The notes under the pieces were generated by a model that searched no databases, was not told the origin of the DNA, and worked only from the letters and a program-made list of their open reading frames with translations. The translations under genes and the position numbers were made by a program. Below are positions 16,046 through 25,400 of a stretch of DNA of 64,000 bases, piece after piece (position 1 is the stretch's first letter; every line of letters starts with the position of its first letter). Source of the stretch: Corynebacterium sp. ACRPO. Lineage in GTDB: Bacteria > Actinomycetota > Actinomycetes > Mycobacteriales > Mycobacteriaceae. The DNA is taken from NCBI RefSeq assembly GCF_022347205.1, contig NZ_JAKRNE010000015.1, forward strand, positions 1 to 64,000. Reading direction: 5' to 3'.

Positions 16046-17620
16046 TTAAATGGACAGGCCGAAGATTGGCACTGCCAGCAAGTACACCGTCAGGGTGATG
16101 AGGAAGATGCCGATGATGTTGAGGCCGAGGCCACCCTTGATCATCTCGCCGATCTTGACGTAGCCAGAGCCATAGGCAATGGCGTTCGGCGGGGTGGCAA
16201 CTGGGAGCATGAATGCACAGGTTGCCGCCAGGGCCACTGGGATGGTGAGGAGAAGGACGTTGATATCGCCATCGGCAGTAAGCCCCACGCCCACGGCGAC
16301 GCCGCCCATAATCGGAATGAACGTGGCTGCCGTCGCGGTATTGGAGGTGATCTCCGTCAGGAAGAGCACCAGCGCAGCCACGGCAGAGACGATGAGGACA
16401 ACCGGCAGGACGCTAAGCCCCTTGGCCATCTCACCAATCCACAGGGACAGGCCGGAGGAGTTAAAGACCGAGGACAGCGACAAGCCGCCGCCGAAGAGCA
16501 GGAGGACGTCCCACGGCATTTCATTGGCCGTCTTCCAGTCCAGCAAGCGGATACGGCGCTGGTTGTCCGCGGGCAGGATAAAGAGCAAGATGCCGGCGGC
16601 GATGCCCACGATGGCATCGTCATAGTTCTCAAATTCCTTGAGGACCAGCGGCAGGGTAACCCAGGCTGCGGCAGCGAGGACGAAGATGATGCCCGTCATG
16701 ATCTGGGGGCGGGTCCAGGGGCCGAGTGCCTTAATTTCGTCATTAATGAGCTCGCGCCCGCCTGGAATATCCTTCATCTCCGGCTTGAAAATGGTGATGA
16801 GCAGCGCCCAGGCAATCAGCAAGAAGATTGCTGCAAGCGGCACACCAACCGCCATCCACCGGCCGAAGCCGAGGGTAACGCCCCAGGTATCGGCCATATA
16901 TGCATTGAGGAAGGCATTCGGCGGGGTGCCGATGAGCGTACCCAGCGAACCGATGGAAGCGGAGTAGGCAATACCCAGCATCAGCGCCGTGGCAAACTTC
17001 TTTTGCTTCTCCCAGCCGCCTACGGTTTCCGCGGTAAGCGCGAGCACCGAGGTACCGATCGGCAGCATCACCACGGCCGTGGCGGTATTAGATACCCACA
17101 TGGACAAAAAGCCGGTGGCCAGCATGAATCCCAAGATCAGGCGCTTGGGCGAGGTGCCGATAATCTTCACCACGTACAGCGCTAGGCGGCGGTGCAGGTT
17201 CCAGCGCTGCAGGGCAAGCGCGATCAGGAAGCCACCCATGAACAAGAAAATGGTCGCGGACGCGTATGGGGCGCCTACTTCCTTAATCGTGCCCACACCG
17301 GCGAGCGGGAAGATGACCAGCGGCAGCAGCGCGGTGGCGGCGAGCGGAATGGCCTCGGTCATCCACCACACACCCATCAAGATGGTTACTGCGGCGACGG
17401 TGCGGATGGCACTGAGCGTGTACTCGGCTTCCGGATCTGCACCCGCGGAGCCCTGTACGGTCTCGATCGCATTCGAGGGAAAGATAAAGAAGACCAGTAC
17501 GGCCAAACCCAAGCCGATGAAAAGGCCGATGAACTGGCGGCGCCACTCGCTGCGCGGCGCCCCGGGGGCCTCGTCACCTTCGGTGTGGGCGGTAGATTCG
17601 TGAGTATGCGGGGTGGTCAT
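16046..17620 (-). CDS. DASS-family (SLC13) sodium:dicarboxylate/anion symporter
   Basis: A 524-residue inner-membrane carrier of the divalent anion:Na+ symporter family with about 11-12 helices after a polar, His/Glu-rich N-terminus of about 28 residues. The paired SNT motifs that build the Na+ and substrate sites are present: SNTATAVVMLP near residue 156 and TSNTATAATF near 418. Corynebacteria have a C4-dicarboxylate importer of this type, so succinate/fumarate/malate uptake is likely. It lies between mgtE and the COG0523 gene on the same strand. Confidence 0.9.
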   Translation of the reverse strand: MTTPHTHESTAHTEGDEAPGAPRSEWRRQFIGLFIGLGLAVLVFFIFPSNAIETVQGSAGADPEAEYTLSAIRTVAAVTILMGVWWMTEAIPLAATALLPLVIFPLAGVGTIKEVGAPYASATIFLFMGGFLIALALQRWNLHRRLALYVVKIIGTSPKRLILGFMLATGFLSMWVSNTATAVVMLPIGTSVLALTAETVGGWEKQKKFATALMLGIAYSASIGSLGTLIGTPPNAFLNAYMADTWGVTLGFGRWMAVGVPLAAIFLLIAWALLITIFKPEMKDIPGGRELINDEIKALGPWTRPQIMTGIIFVLAAAAWVTLPLVLKEFENYDDAIVGIAAGILLFILPADNQRRIRLLDWKTANEMPWDVLLLFGGGLSLSSVFNSSGLSLWIGEMAKGLSVLPVVLIVSAVAALVLFLTEITSNTATAATFIPIMGGVAVGVGLTADGDINVLLLTIPVALAATCAFMLPVATPPNAIAYGSGYVKIGEMIKGGLGLNIIGIFLITLTVYLLAVPIFGLSI

Positions 17621-17880
17621 ACCGCGCGCTCCTTCACATAGAGGGGATTGTGCTGTGGGTTATGCTCCGTATTTCCCAGTTTATTAGCTAGGCCGAGGCA
17701 GCAGACCGAAAGTTATCCAGTTCACTGCGAAGCATGCACTGACCATACAAAACATGTGACGCAGAAACCATATCCCGCCACACGCAAGCACCCCCGCACC
17801 CCCATAGAGCACACATCGCACCTGCCCGAAACCGGAAATGTCCCCACCACTTCCCCACCCCCGAACCGCAGGGAGGCGTG

Positions 17881-19245
17881 CTAGATGCCCAGCACGGTTT
17901 TGGCAATCAGGAAGTAGATAATCAGGCCCGTGGCATCGCAGAAGGTAGAGATGAAGGGGTTGGAAAAGACCGCCGGATCGGCGCCGATGGTCTTAGCCAC
18001 GATGGGCATAAGCCCGCCGACGGTCGCGGAAATGGAACAGATCAAAAACAGCGTCGAGCCGATGACGAGGCCGATGCTTAGGCCATAGACCAGGGTGGCC
18101 AGCGCCAGGCCAGCTAGTCCCAGCACGGCGCCGAGTAGCATGCCGACGCGCAGCTCGCGCCACATGACGGCGAGGAGATCGCGCGTGCGGACGTCGCCCA
18201 GCGCCAAGGCACGCGTCACCGTGGTAGCCGCCTGGTTGCCGGTATTTCCACCGGTACCGGTCAGCAGCGGAATAAAGAGCGACAGGACCACGGCCTTGGC
18301 CAGTGTGTCTTCAAAGGAATCCAGCACCTGCACCGTCAGCAGTGCAGAGACGGCCAGCACGAGCAGCCACACGATGCGCGAGCGCACCAGCTTAAGCAGC
18401 GGCGTCGACAGGTACGGCTGCTGGAGGGCCTCGGTACCGCCGGCGCGAGCAGAGTCCTCGCTATCTTCTTCCTCCACGATATCGGTGGCATCGTCCCACG
18501 TCAGCAGGCCGACGAGGCGGTGCGACTCATCCACAATGGGCAACGCAAGGATATCCAATGGCAGGAACCACCGCGCGGTTTCCTCGGCATCAGCACCGGC
18601 ACGAGCAAAGATGGGATCGTGCATAATATCGGCCATGGTCAAAGCGGCATCGGCGGTAAAGATTTCACGCAGGCTCACCACGCCCACTAGGCGCCGATCT
18701 TCGCGCGTGATGGGCACGGTATAGATGGTTTCTAGCTCATTCGCCGTCTCCCGCAGTTTGAATAGCGCGTCCTTAACGCTCATCTCTGGGTGGATGACGG
18801 GCACCTCGGGCGACATACGGCGGCCCACCGAGCCCTTGGCATAGCCCAGCACCACGCCCGTGACATCGCGCTTGGATTGGGTCAGCGAGCGCAGCAGGCG
18901 GTCCGCAATTTCCGCGGGCAGCTCGTCCAACAAGGCCACGCGGTCTTCCGGATCGAGCTCATCAAAGAACTCATAGACATCGGAATTGCCCAGCTCATCG
19001 ATGATATCCGCCTGGTGCTTGGCATCGAGGGCATCAAAGACGGCGATCGATTTTTGGCGCGGCAGCAGGCGCAGGGCCAGCGCCGCGCGGATGGCATTTT
19101 GCCGCTCGACGACGGCGATGAGATCCTGCAGCGGCACCCTACCCAAAAGTTCTTGCAGGCGCGGGGCCTTTTGTGGATCGATGGCGTCTTCTTGTTTCAG
19201 CCACGCTTCGACGATATCGCTAGCCTGCTCGGTGGTCTCCGCCAT
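17881..19245 (-). CDS. mgtE: Magnesium transporter MgtE
   Basis: MgtE is a homodimeric Mg2+ channel gated by its cytoplasmic part. The 454 residues show the N domain (about 20-130), two CBS domains (about 135-260) and a membrane domain of five helices (about 290-454). The membrane part includes the motif LTGTGGNTGNQAATTVTRAL, where the pore lines up, and a late acidic/polar segment (ADPAVFSNPF) near the Mg2+ path. The 260 bases after its stop contain no gene and probably the DASS promoter. Confidence 0.94.
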   Translation of the reverse strand: MAETTEQASDIVEAWLKQEDAIDPQKAPRLQELLGRVPLQDLIAVVERQNAIRAALALRLLPRQKSIAVFDALDAKHQADIIDELGNSDVYEFFDELDPEDRVALLDELPAEIADRLLRSLTQSKRDVTGVVLGYAKGSVGRRMSPEVPVIHPEMSVKDALFKLRETANELETIYTVPITREDRRLVGVVSLREIFTADAALTMADIMHDPIFARAGADAEETARWFLPLDILALPIVDESHRLVGLLTWDDATDIVEEEDSEDSARAGGTEALQQPYLSTPLLKLVRSRIVWLLVLAVSALLTVQVLDSFEDTLAKAVVLSLFIPLLTGTGGNTGNQAATTVTRALALGDVRTRDLLAVMWRELRVGMLLGAVLGLAGLALATLVYGLSIGLVIGSTLFLICSISATVGGLMPIVAKTIGADPAVFSNPFISTFCDATGLIIYFLIAKTVLGI

Positions 19246-19328
19246 CGCCCTGCCTTTCTCTCTGGGATTAAGCTCCCTGAGTATTAATTACAGCCCATTT
19301 AGACTACGCCATGCTGCAGGGAATGCCG

Positions 19329-20093
19329 CTAGCCGGCAACCTGCCGGTGACCGGTTACCGCAAGGTGCGGCGTATCCCCGTCCAGCGTGAGGTTTCCGGT
19401 GAATTCTTGAGTAGCGCAGCAAGCCGGGTCATCGTCAGCATAGGCACGCCAGGTAACGGTGACCGTGTCTTTGGTCCACTGCAGCTGCTGGATATGCCCG
19501 CGCGCGGGTGGCATTCCCTCGCGTTCCCAATCATCCACCTTGGTGATGTAATTCAGGTCGTTGTCATAGATGAGCAGGTTATCCGGCCATCCCGTACCGC
19601 CCTTATTACAGACGTAGGTAATAACGGCTTCGTCCCTGCCATCACCGTTGATATCCGCGTAGGCGCCCATTGGCGTATCGTCCTGATTCAACTTCAGACC
19701 GGCCATCGCATGGGGGTAGCCAGCCTTCAGGCTTTCCGGCAAATTGCCGCCTTCTAGGTTGCCAGCTTGGTTCTCACATAGTGCCGGCACCCACAAACTG
19801 TCTAAGGCTTCTACCGGGATGATTTTGTTTTCCCCGCCAGCCTCGGTGTCTTTGCCTTTGCCGGCATCGGCTACGGTTTCTGTGTCATCTGCGGAACCAT
19901 CAGCGGAGTCTTCCTCGGCTTCGGTCGCGGTATCGGATGCGACCGCCGCAGAGGAGCTCGGGGCAGTGCCGGTGAAATTCGGCTTATCCGCGGGCTCGGC
20001 GGGCTCAGGGGAATTGGAACAGCCGTTCAAGGCGGCAACGGCGGTCGCCGCGAGGACGACAAGAGGGAGAGATAGGGATTTAGGCATAGGCAT
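19329..20093 (-). CDS. Secreted lipoprotein of unknown function
   Basis: A 254-residue protein with a signal peptide and a lipobox (LNGC, Cys about 25). A long Ser/Ala/Asp/Glu-rich spacer (about 27-95) precedes a folded C-terminal domain. The segment GAYADINGDGRDEAVITYVC resembles the DxNxDGxDE calcium-type loop of FG-GAP/VCBS domains, so a beta-rich extracellular fold is likely. Four cysteines in the mature domain could form disulfides. The start is taken at the first of two ATGs in MPMPK. It lies downstream of two DUF202 genes and upstream of mgtE on the same strand. Confidence 0.78.
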   Translation of the reverse strand: MPMPKSLSLPLVVLAATAVAALNGCSNSPEPAEPADKPNFTGTAPSSSAAVASDTATEAEEDSADGSADDTETVADAGKGKDTEAGGENKIIPVEALDSLWVPALCENQAGNLEGGNLPESLKAGYPHAMAGLKLNQDDTPMGAYADINGDGRDEAVITYVCNKGGTGWPDNLLIYDNDLNYITKVDDWEREGMPPARGHIQQLQWTKDTVTVTWRAYADDDPACCATQEFTGNLTLDGDTPHLAVTGHRQVAG

Positions 20094-20131
20094 AATATAC
20101 AGCGCCACGGCTCCCCGAGCCGGGTGAAAAC

Positions 20132-20440
20132 CTAGAAGAAAAGCCCCCACAGCGCGAAGGCGGCCAGCAGGGACACGAGCCCCGCGGTGCTCGCAAGGAT
20201 GACCGCGTGGGGAAGGGAGCGGTGGGTGGATAAGGCGGCGTCGACAAGCGCGGCACGCTGCCACACCGCCAAGGCCAACGCCACAACACCGGCGGCTAGG
20301 AAGACTAGTGGCAAGAAGACGTGCACGCTTACCGCCCGCATTACCCCCAGCACCACCAAGGACAACGCCAAAAGGGTGCGCTGCCACGATAGCCGGGTGC
20401 GTTCGGGCTGCAGGCCGGGATCAAATAGTGGGCTAGCCAA
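20132..20440 (-). CDS. DUF202 membrane protein
   Basis: A 102-residue protein with three hydrophobic helices and the DUF202 hallmark near the N-terminus (ERTRLSWQRTLLAL). The function of the family is not known. The start overlaps the end of the neighbouring YidH-type gene by 8 bases, so the two DUF202 proteins are made together and may form a heteromer. Confidence 0.88.
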   Translation of the reverse strand: MASPLFDPGLQPERTRLSWQRTLLALSLVVLGVMRAVSVHVFLPLVFLAAGVVALALAVWQRAALVDAALSTHRSLPHAVILASTAGLVSLLAAFALWGLFF

Positions 20441-20795
20441 GAAACTCGCCCACTACTAGCGCGCCCGCTACCACCATAATCGCCACGACGAGCACTGGGA
20501 TGGCAAAGCTAAAGGGCAAGGGGCGTTCCTCGCGCATCGCACGTTCGGACTGCTTCCAGTGCACCCACGCGACGAGCGGCAGAATAATGGCGACGACCAG
20601 CATGAATACCGACACCGCAGAGCGCAATTCGGCCGGCAGGGGAACGTCAAAGGCCTCCAGCGCCACACCGCCAGCAATCAACGCCAAGGAGGTGCGGATC
20701 CATGCCAAGAACGTGCGCTCATTAGCGAGCGTGAAACGCGGATCAGGGTCGGTGCCAACCGCAAACACCGAGCGGGGAAACCTCGAGTCACTCAT
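20433..20795 (-). CDS. YidH-type DUF202 membrane protein
   Basis: From the ATG at 20795 this is a 120-residue, three-helix protein with the YidH/DUF202 signature DPRFTLANERTFLAWIRTSL. An ATG at 20822 would add nine residues (MANEYKVVP); family proteins usually begin close to the chosen start. The function is unknown. It leads a run of minus-strand genes (DUF202 pair, lipoprotein, mgtE). Confidence 0.88.
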   Translation of the reverse strand: MSDSRFPRSVFAVGTDPDPRFTLANERTFLAWIRTSLALIAGGVALEAFDVPLPAELRSAVSVFMLVVAIILPLVAWVHWKQSERAMREERPLPFSFAIPVLVVAIMVVAGALVVGEFLG

Positions 20796-20829
20796 GGGTA
20801 CCACTTTATATTCATTCGCCATCCGCGTC

Positions 20830-20857
20830 GTGATAAGCCCGCGGTGATAAGCCCGCG
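20830..20857. repeat. Tandem 14-bp duplication upstream of the DUF202 pair
   Basis: The unit GTGATAAGCCCGCG occurs twice without a gap just 5' of the YidH-type gene. The rest of 20796-21053 shows no gene. This may be a recent slippage event in the promoter region. Confidence 0.7.
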
Positions 20858-21053
20858 CGACGTTTAGGCCTTCCCGTAGTCTCAAAGGCGCAGGCCAGCC
20901 TCTGAGTAATGGAGCATTCACACCCTATGTACCCGCCTGAATCGATGAGGTCAGATGGCGCCGCTATAGCAAAACCCCGACGGTCTGCGTGTGGGCGCGA
21001 ATGGGTACCAGGCTTTCTGAATTAACCCGCTGGAGCGAGTTATAGTCGGGCAC

Positions 21054-21437
21054 ATGATTGAAGTTGCCGCCGTAGTTTTCCGTAATTCCTTTGGCCATGT
21101 CCTCACTGTGCGCAAGGAGTCTTCCACCAAGTTCCAGCTGCCCGGCGGCAAGCTGGAGGTCGGCGAAACCCCAGTACAGGCCGCGGCCCGCGAGGTCGCA
21201 GAGGAAATCGGCGTTAATGTCCGCCTCCCTGAGCTATCCCTACTCGGGACCTTCGATGCCCCGGCCGCCAACGAACCCGGCGAAACCGTGCGCGGACAGA
21301 TCTTTACCTATCCGCGCCCCGTCCTTGCCCGCGCTGCCGCAGAAATTGCCGAAATCGCGTGGGTCGACCCCACCAACCCGGATCGCGAGCTCGCCCACCT
21401 CTTGCGTGACAAGGTCTTTCCCGCCCTACGCTCCTAA
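21054..21437 (+). CDS. NUDIX hydrolase
   Basis: A 127-residue single-domain NUDIX hydrolase with the complete box GGKLEVGETPVQAAAREVAEE followed by IGV (about 32-56). Such enzymes cleave nucleoside diphosphates linked to another group; small proteins of this size are often annotated MutT-like, but the substrate is not readable from sequence. It stands alone, transcribed away from the DUF202 pair. Confidence 0.88.
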   Translation: MIEVAAVVFRNSFGHVLTVRKESSTKFQLPGGKLEVGETPVQAAAREVAEEIGVNVRLPELSLLGTFDAPAANEPGETVRGQIFTYPRPVLARAAAEIAEIAWVDPTNPDRELAHLLRDKVFPALRS

Positions 21438-21542
21438 ACCCCCGACCGGCTCCAAGGCGCTTTCTCGCTTCCTATTGCGCCTTCTAGGAGGACAACTTAG
21501 AGTTATTTTCATCAGGAATGATTGATGAAAGGACGTCCCGCC

Positions 21543-21746
21543 ATGCCGCACCCATCCACACCTGGTCCTATCACAACGATTTGTTTCCTCGTCCTCGGAG
21601 TTATTAGCTCTGTGATCGCCATCTTCCTGGTGCCCGCCCTCTTCCACGAGGTCACTTCTTTGCGTGCTGCGGCATTTACCGGAAGCTTCATCTTCGGCAT
21701 CGGTATGCTCGTGCTCTTCCGCCGCTGCGCCGCGTACCAGCGCTAA
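21543..21746 (+). CDS. Small two-helix membrane protein
   Basis: A 67-residue protein with two hydrophobic helices and a short basic end (FRRCAAYQR). The ATG at 21543 is favoured by the AAAGGA site 9 bases ahead; in-frame starts at 21525 and 21522 are possible. Not recognised. It is followed by the terminator of the convergent tRNA-Ser. Confidence 0.6.
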   Translation: MPHPSTPGPITTICFLVLGVISSVIAIFLVPALFHEVTSLRAAAFTGSFIFGIGMLVLFRRCAAYQR

Positions 21747-21799
21747 TAGCAGAATTTTAGCCCTTAAGCCGAGCTTTGCGGCACCACCTAAAATAAGAA

Positions 21800-21825
21800 A
21801 ATCCCGAGCTCGCACGCTCGGGATT
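21800..21825 (-). terminator. Terminator after tRNA-Ser(GCT)
   Basis: Arms AATCCCGAGC and GCTCGGGATT enclose a 6-base loop. On the minus strand the stem runs into TTTTCTTATTTT, a clear intrinsic terminator. Confidence 0.88.
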
Positions 21826-21831
21826 AGATGG

Positions 21832-21917
21832 CGGAGATGAGAGGATTCGAACCTCCGGACCCCAGAAGGGTCAACTCCTTAGCAGGGAGCCCCATTCGGC
21901 CGCTCTGGCACATCTCC
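21832..21917 (-). tRNA. tRNA-Ser (anticodon GCT)
   Basis: An 86-base class II tRNA on the minus strand: acceptor GGAGATG pairs with CATCTCC with discriminator G, the anticodon loop around CTGCTAA gives GCT, and there is a long variable arm and T loop TTCGAAT. It reads AGC/AGU. Confidence 0.95.
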
Positions 21918-22025
21918 ACGGTTCGCAAGGAACCTCGTTTGAGAATACCTGCCTGCCCCGCCGCTGCCAAACTAGCCCCCTGCTTTCGTGTCCGCAGCAA
22001 AGCCGCAGGCCCTAAAGTGGAAGGC

Positions 22026-23078
22026 ATGATTCGCCCTGACCTGAAAGCCATCCCCGCCTACGTCGCCGGTGCGCGCAACGATGACGCGCTCAAGCTCTCC
22101 TCTAATGAGGCGGCGCATCCGCCGCTGCCGGAGGCGGCCGCGGCCATGGCGGAGGCCGTGACGAAGGCCAACCGTTACCCGGATATTGCGGCCACCGCGC
22201 TGCGCGAGGACCTCGCCGCGCACCTGGGTGTGGAATATGGACAGGTTGCGGTGGGCACCGGATCGTCCGCGCTGTGCCAACAGTTGGTGGAAATTGCCGC
22301 TACCCCTGGTGAAGAGGTCCTCTTCCCCTGGCGCTCCTTCGAGGCCTACCCCATCTTCGCCCAGGTAGTCGGCGCCCACCCCATCCCGGTTCCGCTAGGT
22401 GCAGACCAGCGCGTGGATCTGCCGGCCATGGCGCACAAGATTACGGACAAGACTCGGCTCATCTTCGTGTGCAACCCCAATAACCCGTCCGGCACCACGG
22501 TGACCAAGGACGAGTTCGCCGCCTTCATGGATGCCGTGCCTGCCGACGTCCTCGTCGCCCTCGACGAGGCCTATATCGAATACAACCGTGCCACCAACAT
22601 TCCGTTGGGTACGGAGCTGGTGGGCACTTATCCCAACCTGGTATGCCTGCGCACCTTCTCAAAGGCTTATGGCCTGGCCGGGGTGCGCATCGGTTATGCC
22701 TTTGGCCCGGAAAATATTATTGAGGCCCTCAATAAGGTGGCCATCCCCTTCTCCGCCAGCGCCGTAGCCCAGGTTGGTGCGCGCGCGGCATTGGCGGCGC
22801 AGGATTCGCTGCGGGAGCGCACCGATGAGGTCGTCGGCCAGCGCGAGCGCCTAGAAGAAGCCTTGCAGGACTGGGGAGTGCCACATTCCGAGGCAAACCA
22901 TGTCTGGCTGCCGGCCGCGAATCTGGCCCGCCTTGGTACCCCGCAGGAGGTAGCCGCTCGCCTGGCCGAACGCGGCGTGCTCGTGCGCGCGTTTAGCGAA
23001 GGCATACGCATTACCGTAACCACCGAGGAAGAAACCGACACCCTGCTGCAGGCGTGGAACGCAATCATAGGAGGCTAA
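22026..23078 (+). CDS. pat: HisC/Pat-type aromatic or histidinol-phosphate aminotransferase
   Basis: A 350-residue fold-type I PLP enzyme of the HisC family. The start at 22026 (GGAAGG just ahead) is preferred to a longer frame that runs through the tRNA. The PLP Lys lies in TFSKAYGLAGVRIGY (about residue 214), and the Asn motif NPNNPSGT and the Asp in ALDEAYIEY are intact. The sequence looks like the corynebacterial aromatic aminotransferase Pat, which forms phenylalanine or tyrosine. Histidinol-phosphate aminotransferase is the alternative. The next gene starts immediately after its stop. Confidence 0.88.
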   Translation: MIRPDLKAIPAYVAGARNDDALKLSSNEAAHPPLPEAAAAMAEAVTKANRYPDIAATALREDLAAHLGVEYGQVAVGTGSSALCQQLVEIAATPGEEVLFPWRSFEAYPIFAQVVGAHPIPVPLGADQRVDLPAMAHKITDKTRLIFVCNPNNPSGTTVTKDEFAAFMDAVPADVLVALDEAYIEYNRATNIPLGTELVGTYPNLVCLRTFSKAYGLAGVRIGYAFGPENIIEALNKVAIPFSASAVAQVGARAALAAQDSLRERTDEVVGQRERLEEALQDWGVPHSEANHVWLPAANLARLGTPQEVAARLAERGVLVRAFSEGIRITVTTEEETDTLLQAWNAIIGG

Positions 23079-23471
23079 ATGCGATCACTTATTAACTTTG
23101 CCCTGAACGTCTTTGCCATCGCGGTGGCGCTGTGGGCGGTGGTCACCGTCATTCCCGGCATCACTATCACCCCGGCCGAGACCGGCAATTTCATCGCCAT
23201 TGCCATCGTCTTCATCATTATTAATGCTGTAGTCATGCCGGTACTGCGCGTCCTCGGCGCGCCGCTGACCTGTCTGACGCTCGGGCTTTTCTCCCTCGTC
23301 ATCAACGGCGCCGCGCTCATCATCGTGGAGTGGGCGCTCAATTCCCTGGACCTGGGAATCGGCCACCTCGTCATCGACTCTTGGGGCGCCGCGATTATCG
23401 GCGCCATCGTGCTCTCCATCGTCAGCAGCGTCATCAATTTCTTTACCAGTCCGCTGCGCCAGCGCGATTAG
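23079..23471 (+). CDS. Four-helix phage-holin-like membrane protein (PF04020 type)
   Basis: A 130-residue protein with four hydrophobic helices, of the widespread family labelled phage holin family 4 superfamily (mycobacterial 4-TMS holin type). Features include the motif VTVIPGITITP, the loop MPVLRVLGAPLTCLTLGLF and a short charged end. These are ordinary chromosomal proteins and no phage genes are nearby. Its ATG follows the pat stop without a gap and uses the GGAGG at the end of pat. Its end overlaps moaD by four bases. Confidence 0.88.
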   Translation: MRSLINFALNVFAIAVALWAVVTVIPGITITPAETGNFIAIAIVFIIINAVVMPVLRVLGAPLTCLTLGLFSLVINGAALIIVEWALNSLDLGIGHLVIDSWGAAIIGAIVLSIVSSVINFFTSPLRQRD

Positions 23472-23728
23472 CCGCCCGCAAAAGGCGGCAGCACGTCCAC
23501 GCGGGTCACGCCAACCAGTGGGGAATCCATGGCGGTGTTCCCGGCGCCGTCGATAAGAAAGCTACAGCGCCCCAAGACCTCTTTCAGGCTCATGCCGGCC
23601 TCGGTGGTGCCGGCATGTTCCTTGCCCAGCTGCGCCACCAGATCACCCAAGGTGGCGGGGGCTTCTACCTGCTCAGAAGCCACGCCCGCAGCGGCGCGGG
23701 CGGCGGCGAAATAGTGAACGGTCAACAT
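23468..23728 (-). CDS. moaD: MoaD, molybdopterin synthase sulfur carrier
   Basis: MoaD is the small ubiquitin-like subunit of molybdopterin synthase that carries sulfur as a C-terminal thiocarboxylate. From the ATG at 23728 it is 86 residues, of usual length, begins MLTVHYFAAARAAAG and ends in the required Gly-Gly (PPFAGG). It is divergent from moeA and close to moaE and moeB, its partner subunit and activating enzyme. Confidence 0.93.
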   Translation of the reverse strand: MLTVHYFAAARAAAGVASEQVEAPATLGDLVAQLGKEHAGTTEAGMSLKEVLGRCSFLIDGAGNTAMDSPLVGVTRVDVLPPFAGG

Positions 23729-23787
23729 GCCCTCTACTATGCCCCGCACGCCCATGCCATGTCGAGACCGCGGGTAAACTAGCCGCC

Positions 23788-24924
23788 ATGCGCACACCCG
23801 AGACTCACGCGCGCGAGGTCGCCGCGGCCCTGCCCGCACGCCAAGCCACCACCGTGCCCCTCACCCAGGCGCAGGATATGGTTCTGGCTGCGGATATCCA
23901 CGCCGGTTTCCCCTCCCCTCGCTTTGATAACTCCCAGATGGATGGCTACGCCCTCCCGCAGTGTGCGGCCGGGACCTACCCGGTGGGCCCCACCATCGCG
24001 GCCGGCACTGAGCCCGCCCAGGTACTCGACAGCCCGCTTTCCAGCGCCTGCCCCATCATGACTGGCGCCAAGGTACCGGAAGGAACTGCAGCCATCGTGC
24101 CCATCGAGCGCTGCGAACCACAAGAATTCCTCGCTCCGGGTGACCGCATTACCGTGCCAGAGACCTCGCCAGGCCAATTCATCCGCCGCACCAGCTCCGA
24201 CCTGGAAGAAGGCGCCCTCCTCGCCGCCCGCGGCGACAAGCTCACGCCGGTGCGCTTGGCCGCCCTCGCTTCCCAAGGAATCGACGCGGTAGAGGTCTAC
24301 CGCCCCGCCCGCATCCTTATCTGCACCGGCGGCGCGGAAATCGGCCACGGCAGCGCCGCCATTCCGGATGCCAATGCGCCACTTTTAACGGCAATGGCCG
24401 GCCGCGCCGGCATCGACGTCGCGGGCTATATCACTACCGACGATGACCCCAAGGCCCTAGAGCGCGCTTTCACAGAAGCCATCGCGCAGCACCACCCGGA
24501 TGCCATCATTACCTCAGGCGGAATCTCCGCGGGGAAATTTGAAGTAGTCCGCCAGGTACTCGAAGGCTGGTTCGGCCATGTGGACCAGCAGCCCGGCGGC
24601 CCGCAGGGCATCGCCACTTTTCACGACACCCCAGTGATCTGCTTGCCTGGAAACCCCATTTCCACGTTGGTGAGTTTCCGCCTCTTTGTCGCCCCTGCGC
24701 TCGGTTGGGCGCCGGAGCCTTTCCACGTCCCCCTTGCCGCGGGTATTGACGGCCTCCCGCACAAGGAGCAATTTCGCCGCGGGCGCGTCGATTCCCGCGC
24801 CCATATCCTCGGTGGTGCCAGCTCCCACCTTCTCGCCCAAGCGGCAGACGCCACCCATCTCATCCGCATCCCTGCCGGTCAACGCCTAGAAAAAGGCCAG
24901 GAAGTGGAGGTTTACCCACTATGA
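23788..24924 (+). CDS. moeA: MoeA, molybdopterin molybdenumtransferase
   Basis: MoeA inserts molybdate into adenylylated molybdopterin. The 378 residues are close to family length. The N-terminal region holds FDNSQMDGYAL (family DNSAMDGYA), the central domain has ITSGGISAGKFEVV (family GGVSxGxxD-like) and LPGNPIS, and a beta-barrel C-terminal domain follows. It starts the operon moeA-mog-moaE-moeB and overlaps the next gene by four bases. Confidence 0.94.
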   Translation: MRTPETHAREVAAALPARQATTVPLTQAQDMVLAADIHAGFPSPRFDNSQMDGYALPQCAAGTYPVGPTIAAGTEPAQVLDSPLSSACPIMTGAKVPEGTAAIVPIERCEPQEFLAPGDRITVPETSPGQFIRRTSSDLEEGALLAARGDKLTPVRLAALASQGIDAVEVYRPARILICTGGAEIGHGSAAIPDANAPLLTAMAGRAGIDVAGYITTDDDPKALERAFTEAIAQHHPDAIITSGGISAGKFEVVRQVLEGWFGHVDQQPGGPQGIATFHDTPVICLPGNPISTLVSFRLFVAPALGWAPEPFHVPLAAGIDGLPHKEQFRRGRVDSRAHILGGASSHLLAQAADATHLIRIPAGQRLEKGQEVEVYPL

Positions 24925-25400
24925 GCCCACAGCGCACCGCCATCGTCATTGTCGCCTCTACTCGCGCCGCCGCGGGCATCTACGACGATCGCTCCGGTCC
25001 CATCGCGGTGGAGTTCTTGCGCCGCAAGGGCTTTGACTGCCCCGACGCGCGCATCGTCCCCGATGCCGAGATCGCCGCCGCCGTTGCCGCCGCCTTCGCG
25101 GAAAAGCCCGCGGTCATCCTGACTTCTGGCGGCACTGGGCTGACGCACGATGACCGCACGGTCGAGGCCGTCGCCCCACATATCACCCGCGAGCTGCCCG
25201 GCATCGCGGTCGCCTTCTGGCAGAAGGGATTGGAAAGCGTGCCCACCGCGGTGGCCTCTCGCGCCATTGCCGGCGTCAATGACTCCACCTTTGCCATGAC
25301 GCTTCCCGGTTCTACCGGCGGGGTAAAAGATGGCTGCGCGGTTTTGGAAGAATTAATCGTTCCGATCGTCGATATGTTAGAAGGAAAACATGAGCACTGA
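24921..25400 (+). CDS. mog: MogA/MoaB-type molybdopterin adenylyltransferase
   Basis: This 159-residue enzyme would adenylylate molybdopterin before metal insertion by MoeA. It shows the MoCF-binding motif TSGGTGLTHDD (about 70-80) and a C-terminal LPGSTGGVKD. The ATG overlaps the moeA stop (ATGA). MogA and MoaB types cannot be separated confidently by eye; the size suits both. Confidence 0.9.
   Translation: MSPQRTAIVIVASTRAAAGIYDDRSGPIAVEFLRRKGFDCPDARIVPDAEIAAAVAAAFAEKPAVILTSGGTGLTHDDRTVEAVAPHITRELPGIAVAFWQKGLESVPTAVASRAIAGVNDSTFAMTLPGSTGGVKDGCAVLEELIVPIVDMLEGKHEH

Noticed and set aside
16025..17185. Open frame of 386 codons on the plus strand opposite the DASS gene
   Set aside because: The charged, low-complexity composition (Gln/Asp/His/Gly) is the reverse image of membrane helices; the DASS gene with both SNT motifs is the real one.
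23079..23471. Prophage signal from the holin-like gene
   Set aside because: The family is a common chromosomal membrane protein in Actinobacteria; no lysin, capsid or integrase gene is near.
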